From: Sipunculus nudus
Lineage: Eukaryota; Annelida; Sipuncula; Golfingiida; Sipunculidae
Reading direction: 5' to 3'
Assembly: GCA_026874595.1 (NCBI GenBank)
Contig: CM049313.1
Span: forward strand, 59,477,159 to 59,541,158
DNA length: 64,000 bases
The notes under the pieces are model-generated. The model did not search any database. It saw nothing but the letters and a program-made list of their open reading frames with translations, and was not told where the DNA came from. Positions within the stretch are counted from its first letter, which is position 1. Each line of letters begins with the position of its first letter. Positions 24,227-35,700 of this stretch are shown here, in pieces. A program made the position numbers and the translations under genes.

Positions 24227-24425
24227 CAGAAGCGGATCCAGGGGGGTCCAGGGGGTCCGGACCCCCCCCCCTTTTTTTTATCAGAAACAACGTTTTTTAG
24301 GGGCTTCAGACAAAATTTTGCCGCCTGGACCCCCCTTTTTCAGACCTGAGGACCTTTTTTTTAGGGTTTTCATTTGTCCTCCTGGGTTGGACCCCCCCTT
24401 TTCCCAAATCCTGGATCCGCCCCTG
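24227..24425. mobile_element. 199-bp hAT-type MITE
   Basis: Ends are CAGAAGCGGATCCAGG and CCTGGATCCGCCCCTG, an inverted pair of the widespread CAGGGGCGGATCCAGG type, around C-rich low-complexity sequence. TCTGT flanks both sides (24222-24226 and 24426-24430). The paralogous stretch near 58.76 kb lacks the element. No 8-bp duplication typical of hAT is visible. Confidence 0.7.
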
Positions 24426-26637
24426 TCTGTCAATGCTCTAACGCTGTGAGTAATAATGTGAGCGTCAGAAACTATTTGTTATTACCTTTACTTTTGAAAA
24501 ATGTAAAAACTGATGTCACTAAAGTTTGCAAAGTAACCATGCATGGATTGATTGATAATGGCAGATGGCGAAAGATTGCGTGTCTTCATATTTTCTCACC
24601 ACCAACAAGCGATGACCTCCAAACTTGCGCACAGCAGCATTTTCTTTTGCGGGAATTGCTTACATGTCATGACTGAAACAGTGAGCCCAAAATCGCATAA
24701 ACACTTAAAATAAGGCAGGTAAATAGCTTGATTTAAGGTCTCCTGTCCAAATGATTTCTTTCATGGAACAACCGGTGTAAATGTTACTGTATTTGTAATC
24801 CTTAACGATATTTAAAAAAATTGAGAAGAAATTCTGCCATAAGCATGTATGTTTTTCTAAATATTTTCCTTTCGACTTTTAAGTTTTGAAGCGTTGAAAT
24901 TATAATATACAAGGCGACTTTCAATATGACAGCTTTCTTATTATCAGGCCACACACAATCTAAAAGGTTCTACGGAAACCCCGCTCCCTTTTTTCATTGT
25001 TTAAACGAACAAGCACCAAGTCCACATTTTTTATTGGTATCATACGTTTTTTAAGAAAAAAAAACATTTTTTTCCTGAAAGTATGCAAATATTTTTGTGA
25101 TGACGGGTCATTTTTCTAGAGAAAAATTGCCGTTTTATCGCTACTGGACATTTTTCTATTAAAAAGGAAAGTGTGAATGCTCCATAATTCTTACCATATA
25201 AGTCTGGGAAAAATAATTCTTTTGCTGGGGTCTGATTCATTTATATGTAGAGATAAATACCAGAGTATGTTTACAGCGAAACTCGTTAATAGTTTATTTA
25301 ACCACACGCACAGAGACAGTTATTTCTTGTTTTACTAATACAGGCCCACTCGAGTGCCACAGAAGAGGTAAATCTGTACTTACTAACAAAATATGATAAT
25401 ATAGAAAATATATACTGATAAGTAGCATCCAGGCAATAACACAAAAATATATACAAGCTGTAACACATTTATATTTAATTTCAAGCAACGTATTAGAAGA
25501 AGGCGCACAAATTAATCGTAATAACACTATGCTATAACTACACATGAAAAAGATTATACTGGAATAAGAAAAAAAGTGATATACAATCTCATTTTAAACA
25601 AAATTTGATATACGTAACTGACGCACTGCTAATTGACATTGAAATGTGCACTTACGCAGACAAAGCACATGATGATCGATAATAAAAGCGGTATTCTGTA
25701 ATACAAATTGAAACAAGGCAATGTCTGTAGACAACTAACGGTCAGCTGTTTGCTCATCTAAAAACTGTGAAAACACGACTCAGTAGGCTTTTACATAATG
25801 GTTGGTAAGACTAACTAGGGTCATGATACAAAACAATAGGGGGAATATACTGCAGCGCTCACGATCCGGTTGCATTGATATCGTGGTAAACATTCGATGA
25901 TCTTTACATTAGGCTACGAATGCTAATTTATCACAACAGAAGATGCATGTGAAGTCACACACCAACCCGAAAATCCGTCTCCACGGTAAAGAGTTATCTC
26001 TTTAAACGTGGACATGTTGGCCATCACCCGTGCGAGCCATGTTTGCATTCATGATGTCGGAAAATCCAATAAAAAACATTCAGAGGGATTTACCAATATG
26101 CTGCGTTAAACCAGACTTTTACTTTCTCATGCTAGGTGTTGTTACAATATATACTAAAAAAGATTATGATTGGTCTTGTTTATGTCTAGTGACAGCGTAT
26201 TTGAACGCCATGAGGCTTTGTTAAAAAAAGATGGAAATATCTAATCGCCTTAGTGTGTGGTCCTCGTTGAAGTATGTAAAGGCACTCTAGTACGCTGGTC
26301 GTAGACTCTAATGTTAGCGGGGCAGAATGGCGCTACTTTTCTAATAGATGCACCAAAGTATACATTCGACTGTAACAACAAACAATGTTGGTAACTGGTG
26401 TGTACACGAGTGGAGTTCGTTATGGATGAAGCTTTTTCTTCTGTTTTAATGTGTCGTGGACAAAATTAGCGGACAAGAGAACAATAATGTGATAGTTTAT
26501 GTGATTGAAAAGGGCCGGCTGCCTAAGGATTAAACTGCTGGGATACAAACGAGGCGGAGTTGGCTCAAAAAGAAAAACAAATTTACTTAAAACTGATTAA
26601 AACTTGGATGGGCATATCTCAATCACAAATATATACA

Positions 26638-26643
26638 TTTTAA
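26638..26643 (-). terminator. Candidate polyadenylation signal of gene A
   Basis: ATTAAA variant on the minus strand about 20 bases past the stop. The same hexamer occupies the same place in the paralogue (61767-61772). Confidence 0.45.
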
Positions 26644-26664
26644 TATCTGTATAAGAAAATGATC

Positions 26665-26707
26665 TTATTTGTTCTCTTCAGACTCAGGCTCGACTTTCTT
26701 CTGCTTC
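26665..26707 (-). CDS. Gene A last exon: cytoplasmic tail
   Basis: Acceptor CAAATCTTTGCAG, then one base completing Arg and the tail KQKKVEPESEENK with TAA at 26665-26667. It was recognised because the paralogue at 61793-61835 has the same acceptor and tail (KQKTVEPESDENK), so the conserved TAA in the previous exon's GTAAAC is donor sequence and not the stop. Confidence 0.85.
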
Positions 26708-29700
26708 CTGCAAAGATTTGATATTTCTTGGTTCAGGTTTACCATTTAAATAATTATAATTATCACAGTCATACACGTACATATTTATACCTACAGTTGC
26801 GGAACAAAATCTGCAATTTTTGTTTTCTGGTAAATAATATCATTTAATCGAATTGAACCTTTGGCCCTTAGGTCCAGAAGTGAACCGTTGAAATAGTTAG
26901 CGTTATTCAGAAAAAAAATTGTACTGTATATTTGTGTAATCAAAGTTTAACAGAAACGACCGTCTCGCTATTAACGATTATCATGAAAAAAAGATAATTA
27001 ATATTAAGATGAGATAGTTTAATATAAGAAGACAATAGAAAAAAATTATTTGTTATCACAAAGGATAAAAGATGAGAATTTAAGGGAATTGATTTACAAA
27101 TTCATTAGGTAATAACAATTACAGGATGGAAGATGAGAATTTAATGGTACTGATTTTCAAATCCATTAGGTAAGTCGGCGTCCTTCTCTGTTTACCTGTA
27201 TTTGCTGTACATATGGTGACCAACTATCACTGCCATATCGGCAATTATAACCAGGATGCCGAGAAACAGGACGGGGATCGGCCATGTGGGTGGCGTACAT
27301 GCGACCTCGGCTGTCTGACGACTAAAACCACCGTTTACGGTTTTATCACAGGTGCTCGAACAATCGGGGCATTTTGTGTTGATGTTACAGGGAACTACTG
27401 GCTTCTCTGTATTTAACAAAGGTAATAAATCACATTTTATATGATTTTTTACTAAAAATTGCCTAATCTTAGCATATATTTGTTTATAGTACCATGTGTT
27501 AGAATATATTATTATCTACAGTTATTTCATGACCAATTGTAATATGCTTGTTCTGAAACAATATTTGTTGTACTTTCATATTTCAGAGTTTCCGAGACTG
27601 CGGCATGCAGAATAAGAACATGGTCGGTTACGATGTTCCTCTATGACATCATCACTTTAATTATGCGATGAATCTTGCTGTAGATCTTATTTTCAATTTA
27701 TAAAGTTTCCAAATTAAAAAATAAGTGCATATTATGTGATAGAAATGAATTTAAGCTAGTAATTGGTTGTGAATAGTCTGTTTCTAGTCTTATGATCCCA
27801 ATTAAATATACTATATCATTACCAGGTTTTTCTCCCTTTGACACAAATGTCCATTGATATCAGTATTGCATCGCGTTTCACCTTTGTTTTATGTTATTGC
27901 CTGTATCACATTTGTCTCCTATATAACCGTCCTGACAGCTGCTGCCAGGGCACGTGCCGTCTGTGACGTCACAGGTATGACTTTCGGAACACATAGCACA
28001 CTCACTGCCGCACGTAAATCCCCAAGTGGCGTTGGAGCAGGCTAGATAAAAAAGTATCACACTAGAAATAACTTCTAAATAATAACTAGAAATTCCAAAA
28101 AAATGCGTATAAAATGATGGATCTAGGGTAACCGAATTGGTAATTTTTTCATAGTATGGCAGATGTATTCCAAACGATATGCTGCAATGTTAGAATAGAG
28201 GATAGGCCTTATTTACTGATATGAAATTAAAGATATGCATAATAAATAAGTAATGCAAAAAATCAATATCAATGTTTATATTTTACAACATATTGACCCT
28301 AATTAGGAAAGTCAGGGTCATTAGTCACATGTTAAAACAACACTTTAACTCTCTGGGTCGCTTGTTTAGTGTAACTATCAAAATGAAGCTGCCAACCCAG
28401 GGCAGACGCAATGTCACTTGATTACAAGTTTCAGAAGAACTAGAAAGTTGCAAATGTAAATGTTTCTTTTTGTTATGAAATGTTACACCTCCAATTAGGC
28501 CGTCTGTCAATCTTCAGCTTTAGTGCCATAGCTACATAAGTGTGTGATAATTATTTTTAATTAAGTTAAAGAGGATAATCACCAAATTTCAATGGGCACC
28601 TACTGGTGGAACAGTCTGTAGTATAATCGGATACATCTACGATTATAAAACATTTTCTTCCAAGTTGCACTCAGAATATTCGCGAAAGCAAGCAAACAAA
28701 GGACTTCATGTACATATACATACGTCGGTGCTAGTACGTCTTCGATATGAAGACCTTCTTCAGATGCTACCCTAACCAAGTGAATATACATCTGTTCCTA
28801 TAATAGTTTACCAAGGCATATTTCACACGAAATATGTATGAATTAATGTGTTTGTACGGCACATCTAAATCCAGCATCATATGTTGATGAGCTTTAAGTT
28901 GGCTATTCATCCTATACAGGAGCATGTTTCCAACTAAGAGAGGTGATAGACGTTTACGTTTTCAGTACCAACCCTCACCTGTTGCACAGGCGGCGCCAGT
29001 GTAACCTTCCTGACAGAGTCCTCCATAACAAGTGCCATCCACGTGGTTACACGGGCTCAAACATCTGCCGCAATGCCCCGAACAGTTACGGCCCCAGAAA
29101 CCAGGAGGACACGCTAAAATAAACCATTAAGCATCAATTATTAGTTCCAATATTCGTATGGGAGAACGTCTCTTAGCTTGGTATGAATTTCATGCTTAGC
29201 TGATATTCCAATTATCCATAAGGGTTATATTTTGATATTTTGACACTACTCGTTAAATTAAGTTATAAGAGAGAAAAAGACGAACGGCCTCGATCTGAAA
29301 ATTCCTCGATAAGCACTTGGTAACAGTGGCTCATCATATCATGGATGTCGTCCATAGAACAAATTCTGAGTGATTCACCTAGCCAGCAGTTATCTATTGG
29401 AAGGGTATATGACCACTTTAGTGGGTTTACCAGCGGTATATTTGTTTTATGACTACTTTGAATCAAACGTGTTTTTTAAGTGTTTTACGTGTTTTCTGAG
29501 CTATATACATAACAAACATTAGACAATCTTACGAACTTTGCTTTATTAAACATTTATTTATATTACTGTAAGTCAGGCATGGTACAGCGCTTTATTCTGA
29601 CAACAGTATTATCATGATTTAGTTCTAACAAACATTTTTTATCTACAATAATATAAGCTAATTAAGCCCGATTCTAACAGATGTTATTAGTGTCTTTAAA

Positions 29701-32700
29701 ATTCTGACCAGCAGACGACAACTTAAATTGTTAACTTCTGATTTAAATATCAAATTTCCATAATCCAAATATATGAGTCAAATCTTATGTTAAAGATATT
29801 TTCGGATCTGTATTATCTTGCGGCCGATTGCCTTTGCTTACCCATGATCTGTCAAACGTTAGCTCAAATGTTTACCTTTGACCTCAGAGGAAATGAGAAA
29901 CAAGACTATTTTAATCATGCACAATTAACAAGAGAATGAGACTATTCTGTTAAACACACGGGGACTCACGACAGAAAACCCTTAAAATACATGACACAAT
30001 ATGCACATAGCCCGTCACAACCGTTATACATTTGTTTCGTATTAAATATCAAAGAACAAATTCCAGTAGTATAACAGGGGGGCCAGTGGCGAATACTGAA
30101 TACATTAAATCGTCTGAGCGGAAGACAGATATCGATTCCTGGTTCTGACTCTCTCACCTTGGTCGCACCTTTCTCCGATGTACCCATCCTGACACGTTCC
30201 ATTCAGACAAGCACCGGTAGTGACGTCACACGTAGTGTTGAGACATTTACCACATTTATTTTCACACCCAGGCCCCCACAGATTCCCAGGACAACCTGTG
30301 TGAGATTCGTCAAATGGATATTAACAAAAAGTGGAAGTATCCGTGATCATCCACGTTAGTTGACACTTAATTCACTTTGTGTTACGTATAAGCTTACGTT
30401 TGCATATTCAGGATTTACCAGCATTTCCAGAATATTACGTTTTTTAAACTGGAACATTAAATATACTTTTTTTCAGGTTGCACTTAAACAGTCCAAAATT
30501 CTGCAATAGTTTCGTTACGGGTAGAGACACCTTTTTAATATGAAACTGATATGATATTCAGTATTCTTTAAATGATGATTTCACAGAGGTAATCCAGTGT
30601 TCCAACTCTTCACTTGCGCTACACGTACCGCGGCTACAACCAATAGATCGATTGACTGCCTAGGATCATTAATTTTTTTACAGCTTGGTTTGTAGCATCT
30701 CTAGGGGTTCTTCATTCCTCATACTTACAGGCAACTATTAAATTTTAAGTATTAAAAGGTATTGGTCGGAGAAATATTTGTGTTCTGAGTGGACCACTCA
30801 AAAATATATGTGTTGATTGTGTGTGCAATATATAAAGCTCTTGAATTAAAACTGAAATTATATCCACGAAGTTGTATACGTTTTCTTAGATTGATAATGA
30901 TTATTCTCACCTATGTCACATCTTTCCCCAAAGTACCCAGCCTGACATCTGTCTCCGACACATGACCCGTCCTCAGGTTCACATGTGCCCGTTTCACAAT
31001 GCCCGCACCTACCACTGCAGTTTCTGCCATAGCTTCCAGCAGGACACGCTATCATATAATCACGTATATTAACAACCTATATATTGTAAATAAAACCTTA
31101 TTTTTTTCATTTTAAATCCATATACAACATGATCTATGTTGCACTTTTGTAATAAATTAAACAGGTAAACCATGGATTTGTCAATTGTAAAGGATTGACT
31201 CTGTCTTTAAATCTTGATTGTTTTCATATAACAAATTGAACGATTATTCATTTTGGACCGTCACAAATTGTGAAGTAAAAATTTCTGACGAACCGTCCTG
31301 ACACCTGAATCCAGTGTATCCTTTTTCACATTCGGAGCACCTGCCGTCCGTGACGTCACACGTGGCGGATAAACAATTTCCACAGACCTGAGCGCAGTTC
31401 ACGCCCCATCGATCCGCTCTACATTCTGGTTGTAAATAGAAACGGAAAATGTGGTGTGATACAGAGAGTGAGCAAAAAGCCTTTGGAAACTTGAATGCTT
31501 AATATTATTTATTTAAACCACGAGAATTTTTTTCCGGTTATATTCTATTTTTTTTTGTTTTTTTTTGCAAAATGAACTTTTAAAAGTATAAAATACTGGA
31601 ATATGCGTAGTTCAGTTTTCTTCGAAAATAATAAATTAGACCAAAAAATCAATATAATATAAATATTTTGATCAGTGACACATATTTTCATTTAGTGATC
31701 ATTATGTAATCTGTTACCTGTCAAGCACTTGGTCCCCGTGTAACCAGCCCGACACCCGCCATTACACGTGCCGTCTACAGCGTTACAGTGTCCGTCAAAA
31801 CACTCACCACATATGTTCAGACACCTGTCGCCCCACAAACCAGCCGGACAAGCTTTAATAAAAAATACACATAGAAGCTTGTATTTACATACTGTATTTT
31901 TAATTAACATAACATTATAGTTTTGGTACCTATAGATCCTTAGAAATATCAAATATCACCTGTATTACACAGTTGGCCGATGTACCCCGGCTGACATCCA
32001 CCTGTACACGTGCCATCTGACCTTTGACATGACCCCGCGCTGCAGCTTCCGCACAGACCGGTACAGTTGTGACCCCAAGTCCCCGTCGGACAAGCTACAG
32101 CGAAACAGGTTCATGTGAGGAATTTAAACTTCACATTTACCCCTGACATGTAAATACATACGCATTTCACCAGATAATACTGTCTGCAGTTTATGGTCAA
32201 AATCTGAAAGTCTAAAGTATCCGTGCTGCATAACATTTTCAGAATGTAAATTTCTAACCAGAAGTGAAGAATTTAAATAAATAACAAAAGGATTAAATTC
32301 CTTTACAACAAACCATATCAAAGTTGACATAGATTTACTCTGGGTGGTAAAACCGAGTATCATCATGGTTGTGATTATGTAAAGTCAAGCCAGATTCAAT
32401 CAGAAAGAGCCGATTTGCAGTTGTGTAAAGATAAATATCTGATTTGAACCAGATAATCCCAAGCAATTTATTTGCATTGAAAAATAATAAAGTTTAAATA
32501 TGACATCAAAATAAAACGGAATTATAATTAAAGTTCACCATAATTAAAAAAGCCGAAGGAGGATAAAGATAAAACATAAATGCAACCCTGCTGGTAAAAC
32601 AGCAGGGATTTTGTATAGGACTACAAGGAACTTCATCATTAGTATAAATTAGATTCGCAAGCAAATACTGTTTCTTCTCCAATGGAACCCCCCCCCCCCC

Positions 32701-35700
32701 CCCCCCCCCCCATATCCAGACTGGTCTACATAAATAAAATTTAACTTTAGACCAATTAGCGATAAGCAGACAAACCACGTGACCAACCATTTCGAGGCTA
32801 CTGCAAAAATGGAAAATCGACCTCTCTTGCTGAAACTGCCGAACTACCAACATTGTTTCATTACCTTGCTCTGATTTCTTCACGATTGAAACCGCAACGA
32901 CTGACCAGGACGCCAGATTGCCAGCAAAGTCGCCATAGACAGATTTCCCTTGGTCACAGGACACCGTAAGAAGCACCGGCTTGCCGGGCCTGGAACTACA
33001 GCTGATCGCGGTGAGCTTGTTTTGTTTTGCGGCCATTTTGACCGAGTCACGGCCTCGGGCCGCTTACAACCTATCTAACCCATAGCAATTTCCGATCATG
33101 TCTGACCAAAACCATTCAACTACCCACGTTCTTGTTTTGGGCCATTCGTTTGTTCGCCGTTTAGAATAATTCCTAAAAGGTAATAGTCACGCACCGCAGG
33201 GAAACTGCTCCCAATCGGAGCTAACATGGCCGCTCTCCCCCAATCTGGGCCTCGACCCTACCGAATTTACCGTTAAATTGCACGGAGTCGGCGGCATGAA
33301 AGTCTGCCACAACAATCAAATAAAATCCCTCCGAAGCAAATTCACTTTCTCTGTCGTGGACCAGTTCCATCCAGATATTATCTTTCTCGACATAGGATCG
33401 AACGACTTGTACAGTGTTAAAGTTGACCCCGTGAAATTGGCTAACCATGTTTACGCCATTGCCGACATGTTTACAGTTTCATATGGCGTGTCAAGAGTCA
33501 TCTTTGGCGCACAGCTTCCGCGTCAACATGCAGCCCTTCCTTCGCCTGCATATAATCAAAACATTGATGCCTTTAACAACAGATTACTTCAGCTGACTTT
33601 GAACAACCCTACGTGTTTTAAACTATGGCGTCATAAAGGTTTCTCTAAGCCTTCCTCCTGTGTTCTCACACGACGGGGTGCATCTGAACCAATTTGGTCT
33701 CAGGAAGTATGCTTACGGCATTAAGAATGCTGTTGTTATGGGTAAGCAATAATCTAGGAATTAAACCCCAAGCAGGTATGCTTCACCTGATTACTTGCTA
33801 ATACCGTACAGGATGACTATAATTATTTGACGGCAATTGCTACGGGTATGCAATAATTTTGGGAAGAAACGTCTCTTTTTGCATTGTACATCTGAATGTT
33901 AACCTATATCATACGCTTACCAGTTGACAGTAAATTAATAGGAATTTGATTTTGTATAATTATTTAATTTGTAGCAGCATATTAGGTGGTGTTAGGACAA
34001 CTCATAGCCAGAATTTGCTAGAGCCATACATATATCTGATTATCCAGCATATCTTGCTTTCCAATAAACCAGTATTATAACATATATATATATATATATA
34101 TTGTATGTGTGCATAAATATATATTATAGCTATCCATATATGCATATATAACTGCTGTAATTGTCAAAGATGTCTTGTACAGATAAGATCTTACCTTCCT
34201 TCTATTTGTATTATTAGCTATCACCCGTGCGCATGCTAATTTATTGTCTATTTGTATTCATTTTTTAATTATTTACTTGTTTATTTTTTTTCTCCCACCT
34301 ATTGTGTATACACCCAGGCATACACACGTATCCTGACATTCCTTTTATTTATTTTTCTAAGTTGTTCCCTGCGTATTGCCACTGTGCATACACCTTTAGA
34401 CAATATTTCATTTAATTCTTGGATAATCGTGGGTGTGTGTACACCTCTTTTTGCAATCTTTCTATTATTTTTCCCATTGTTATGGGGCATGTTCCCTGTG
34501 TATCGCAGCTGTGCGTACACCTCCTTTTGCAACTTTTTCATGTATTTTTACCATTGTATGGGGCATGGCCCCTGTTTATCGCGGCGGTGCATACGCCACT
34601 TTTTGCAACCTTTCATTTAATTTTACCTTTGTATGGGGTATGTCCCCTGTGTATCGCAACTGTGCGTACACCACTTTTTGCAACTTTTAATTTATTTTTA
34701 CCATTGTATGGGTCGTGTCCCCTGTGTATCGCGGCTGTGCGTACACCATTTGTTTGCAACTATTCATTTATTTTTACCACTGTATGGGGCATGTCCCCTG
34801 TGTATTGCGGCTGTGCGTACACCACTTTTTGCAACCTTTCATTTAATTTTACCCAACCAAAAATTCTTAACTGTATTTGCTTTCGCATCATCTCTCAATA
34901 TGTTATAATATACCGCAATATGCAATATAAACTACTATTTTGTAATATTGATGTATGCCATGGACTCTTTGCATATCATATAACCAAGGACTCAATACAT
35001 TTCAATTTTTACTTTCCGTATTATTTTGTGTAAATCTTTAGGCAATTTTTAGGGTATCCCACACTCGGAATGTGACCGGTGTGGGAATTTCTACGGGTAT
35101 GTCATGCTAGTCTTGCACCCAGTTTAATCTTTAGTTTGCATCCAACATTCGGAAAGTGACCGGTGTTGGATCTTAGTAAATTGCAATACACAAACCAGCA
35201 CTCGGAATGTGACCGGTGGTGGCAATGGTTAACGTCCCACACTCGGGATGTGACCGGTGTGGGACTTACGTAGGTATTATGTATAAGTATATTCTATTAT
35301 TTTGTTTTCACGTCCGTTGTCTTTCTCATGTCTTAATATCTCCAGAACCAGCACTCGGAATGTGACCGGTGCCGGTAACTCATATCGTGGCCCACACTCG
35401 GGATGTGACCGGTGTGGGTTATTTGATACTTTGTGATACTAGTTTATTTTCGTCATAATAAAATGACATTTTATCATCTTTCAGTTGTCTGTTGTTCCTG
35501 GTAGTGCCTAGCACAAATAAATATTTGTTCTTTAGTCATAATACTGATGTATATATTATTGAAGCATTCTATTTCGCATTCCATGGGTAATTTGTAAATT
35601 TTATCTATGGATTGAGAAATAATGTCCCCTTCCCAGTTAGGTATATCTTTCAAAACACACCAAGCTGTTTACTTCACCTTCTCCAGATACATGGGTATCG

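Larger units (their letters stand above)
23135..29113. repeat. Duplicated block, copy A (3' part and flank of gene A)
   Basis: Colinear similarity to 57615-63826 was read in the 3' flank (both copies hold the words AAGATTGCGTGTCTTCATAT and TTTTCTCACCACC), in the last four exons and in parts of the introns. Copy A alone carries the MITE at 24227-24425. Copy B alone carries the LTR-like element and the fold-back element. The left edge is near 23135; the right edge is not reached because copy B leaves the window. Confidence 0.85.

Noticed and set aside
27191-27196. TAA in TACAGGTAAAC as the stop of genes A and B
   Set aside because: Both paralogues keep it as a donor and both have a conserved downstream exon in the right phase with a similar tail.
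32506-33036. 176-codon minus-strand ORF with a Gly run
   Set aside because: The Gly run is the poly(C) tract. Only the first 57 codons up to a donor-like site are kept, as a low-confidence exon.
34252-35033. Plus-strand ORFs up to 204 codons with repeated Cys/Tyr motifs that look like a repetitive secreted protein
   Set aside because: They are produced by the 75-76-bp tandem array; the repeated peptides appear in different frames and there is no splice or start context.
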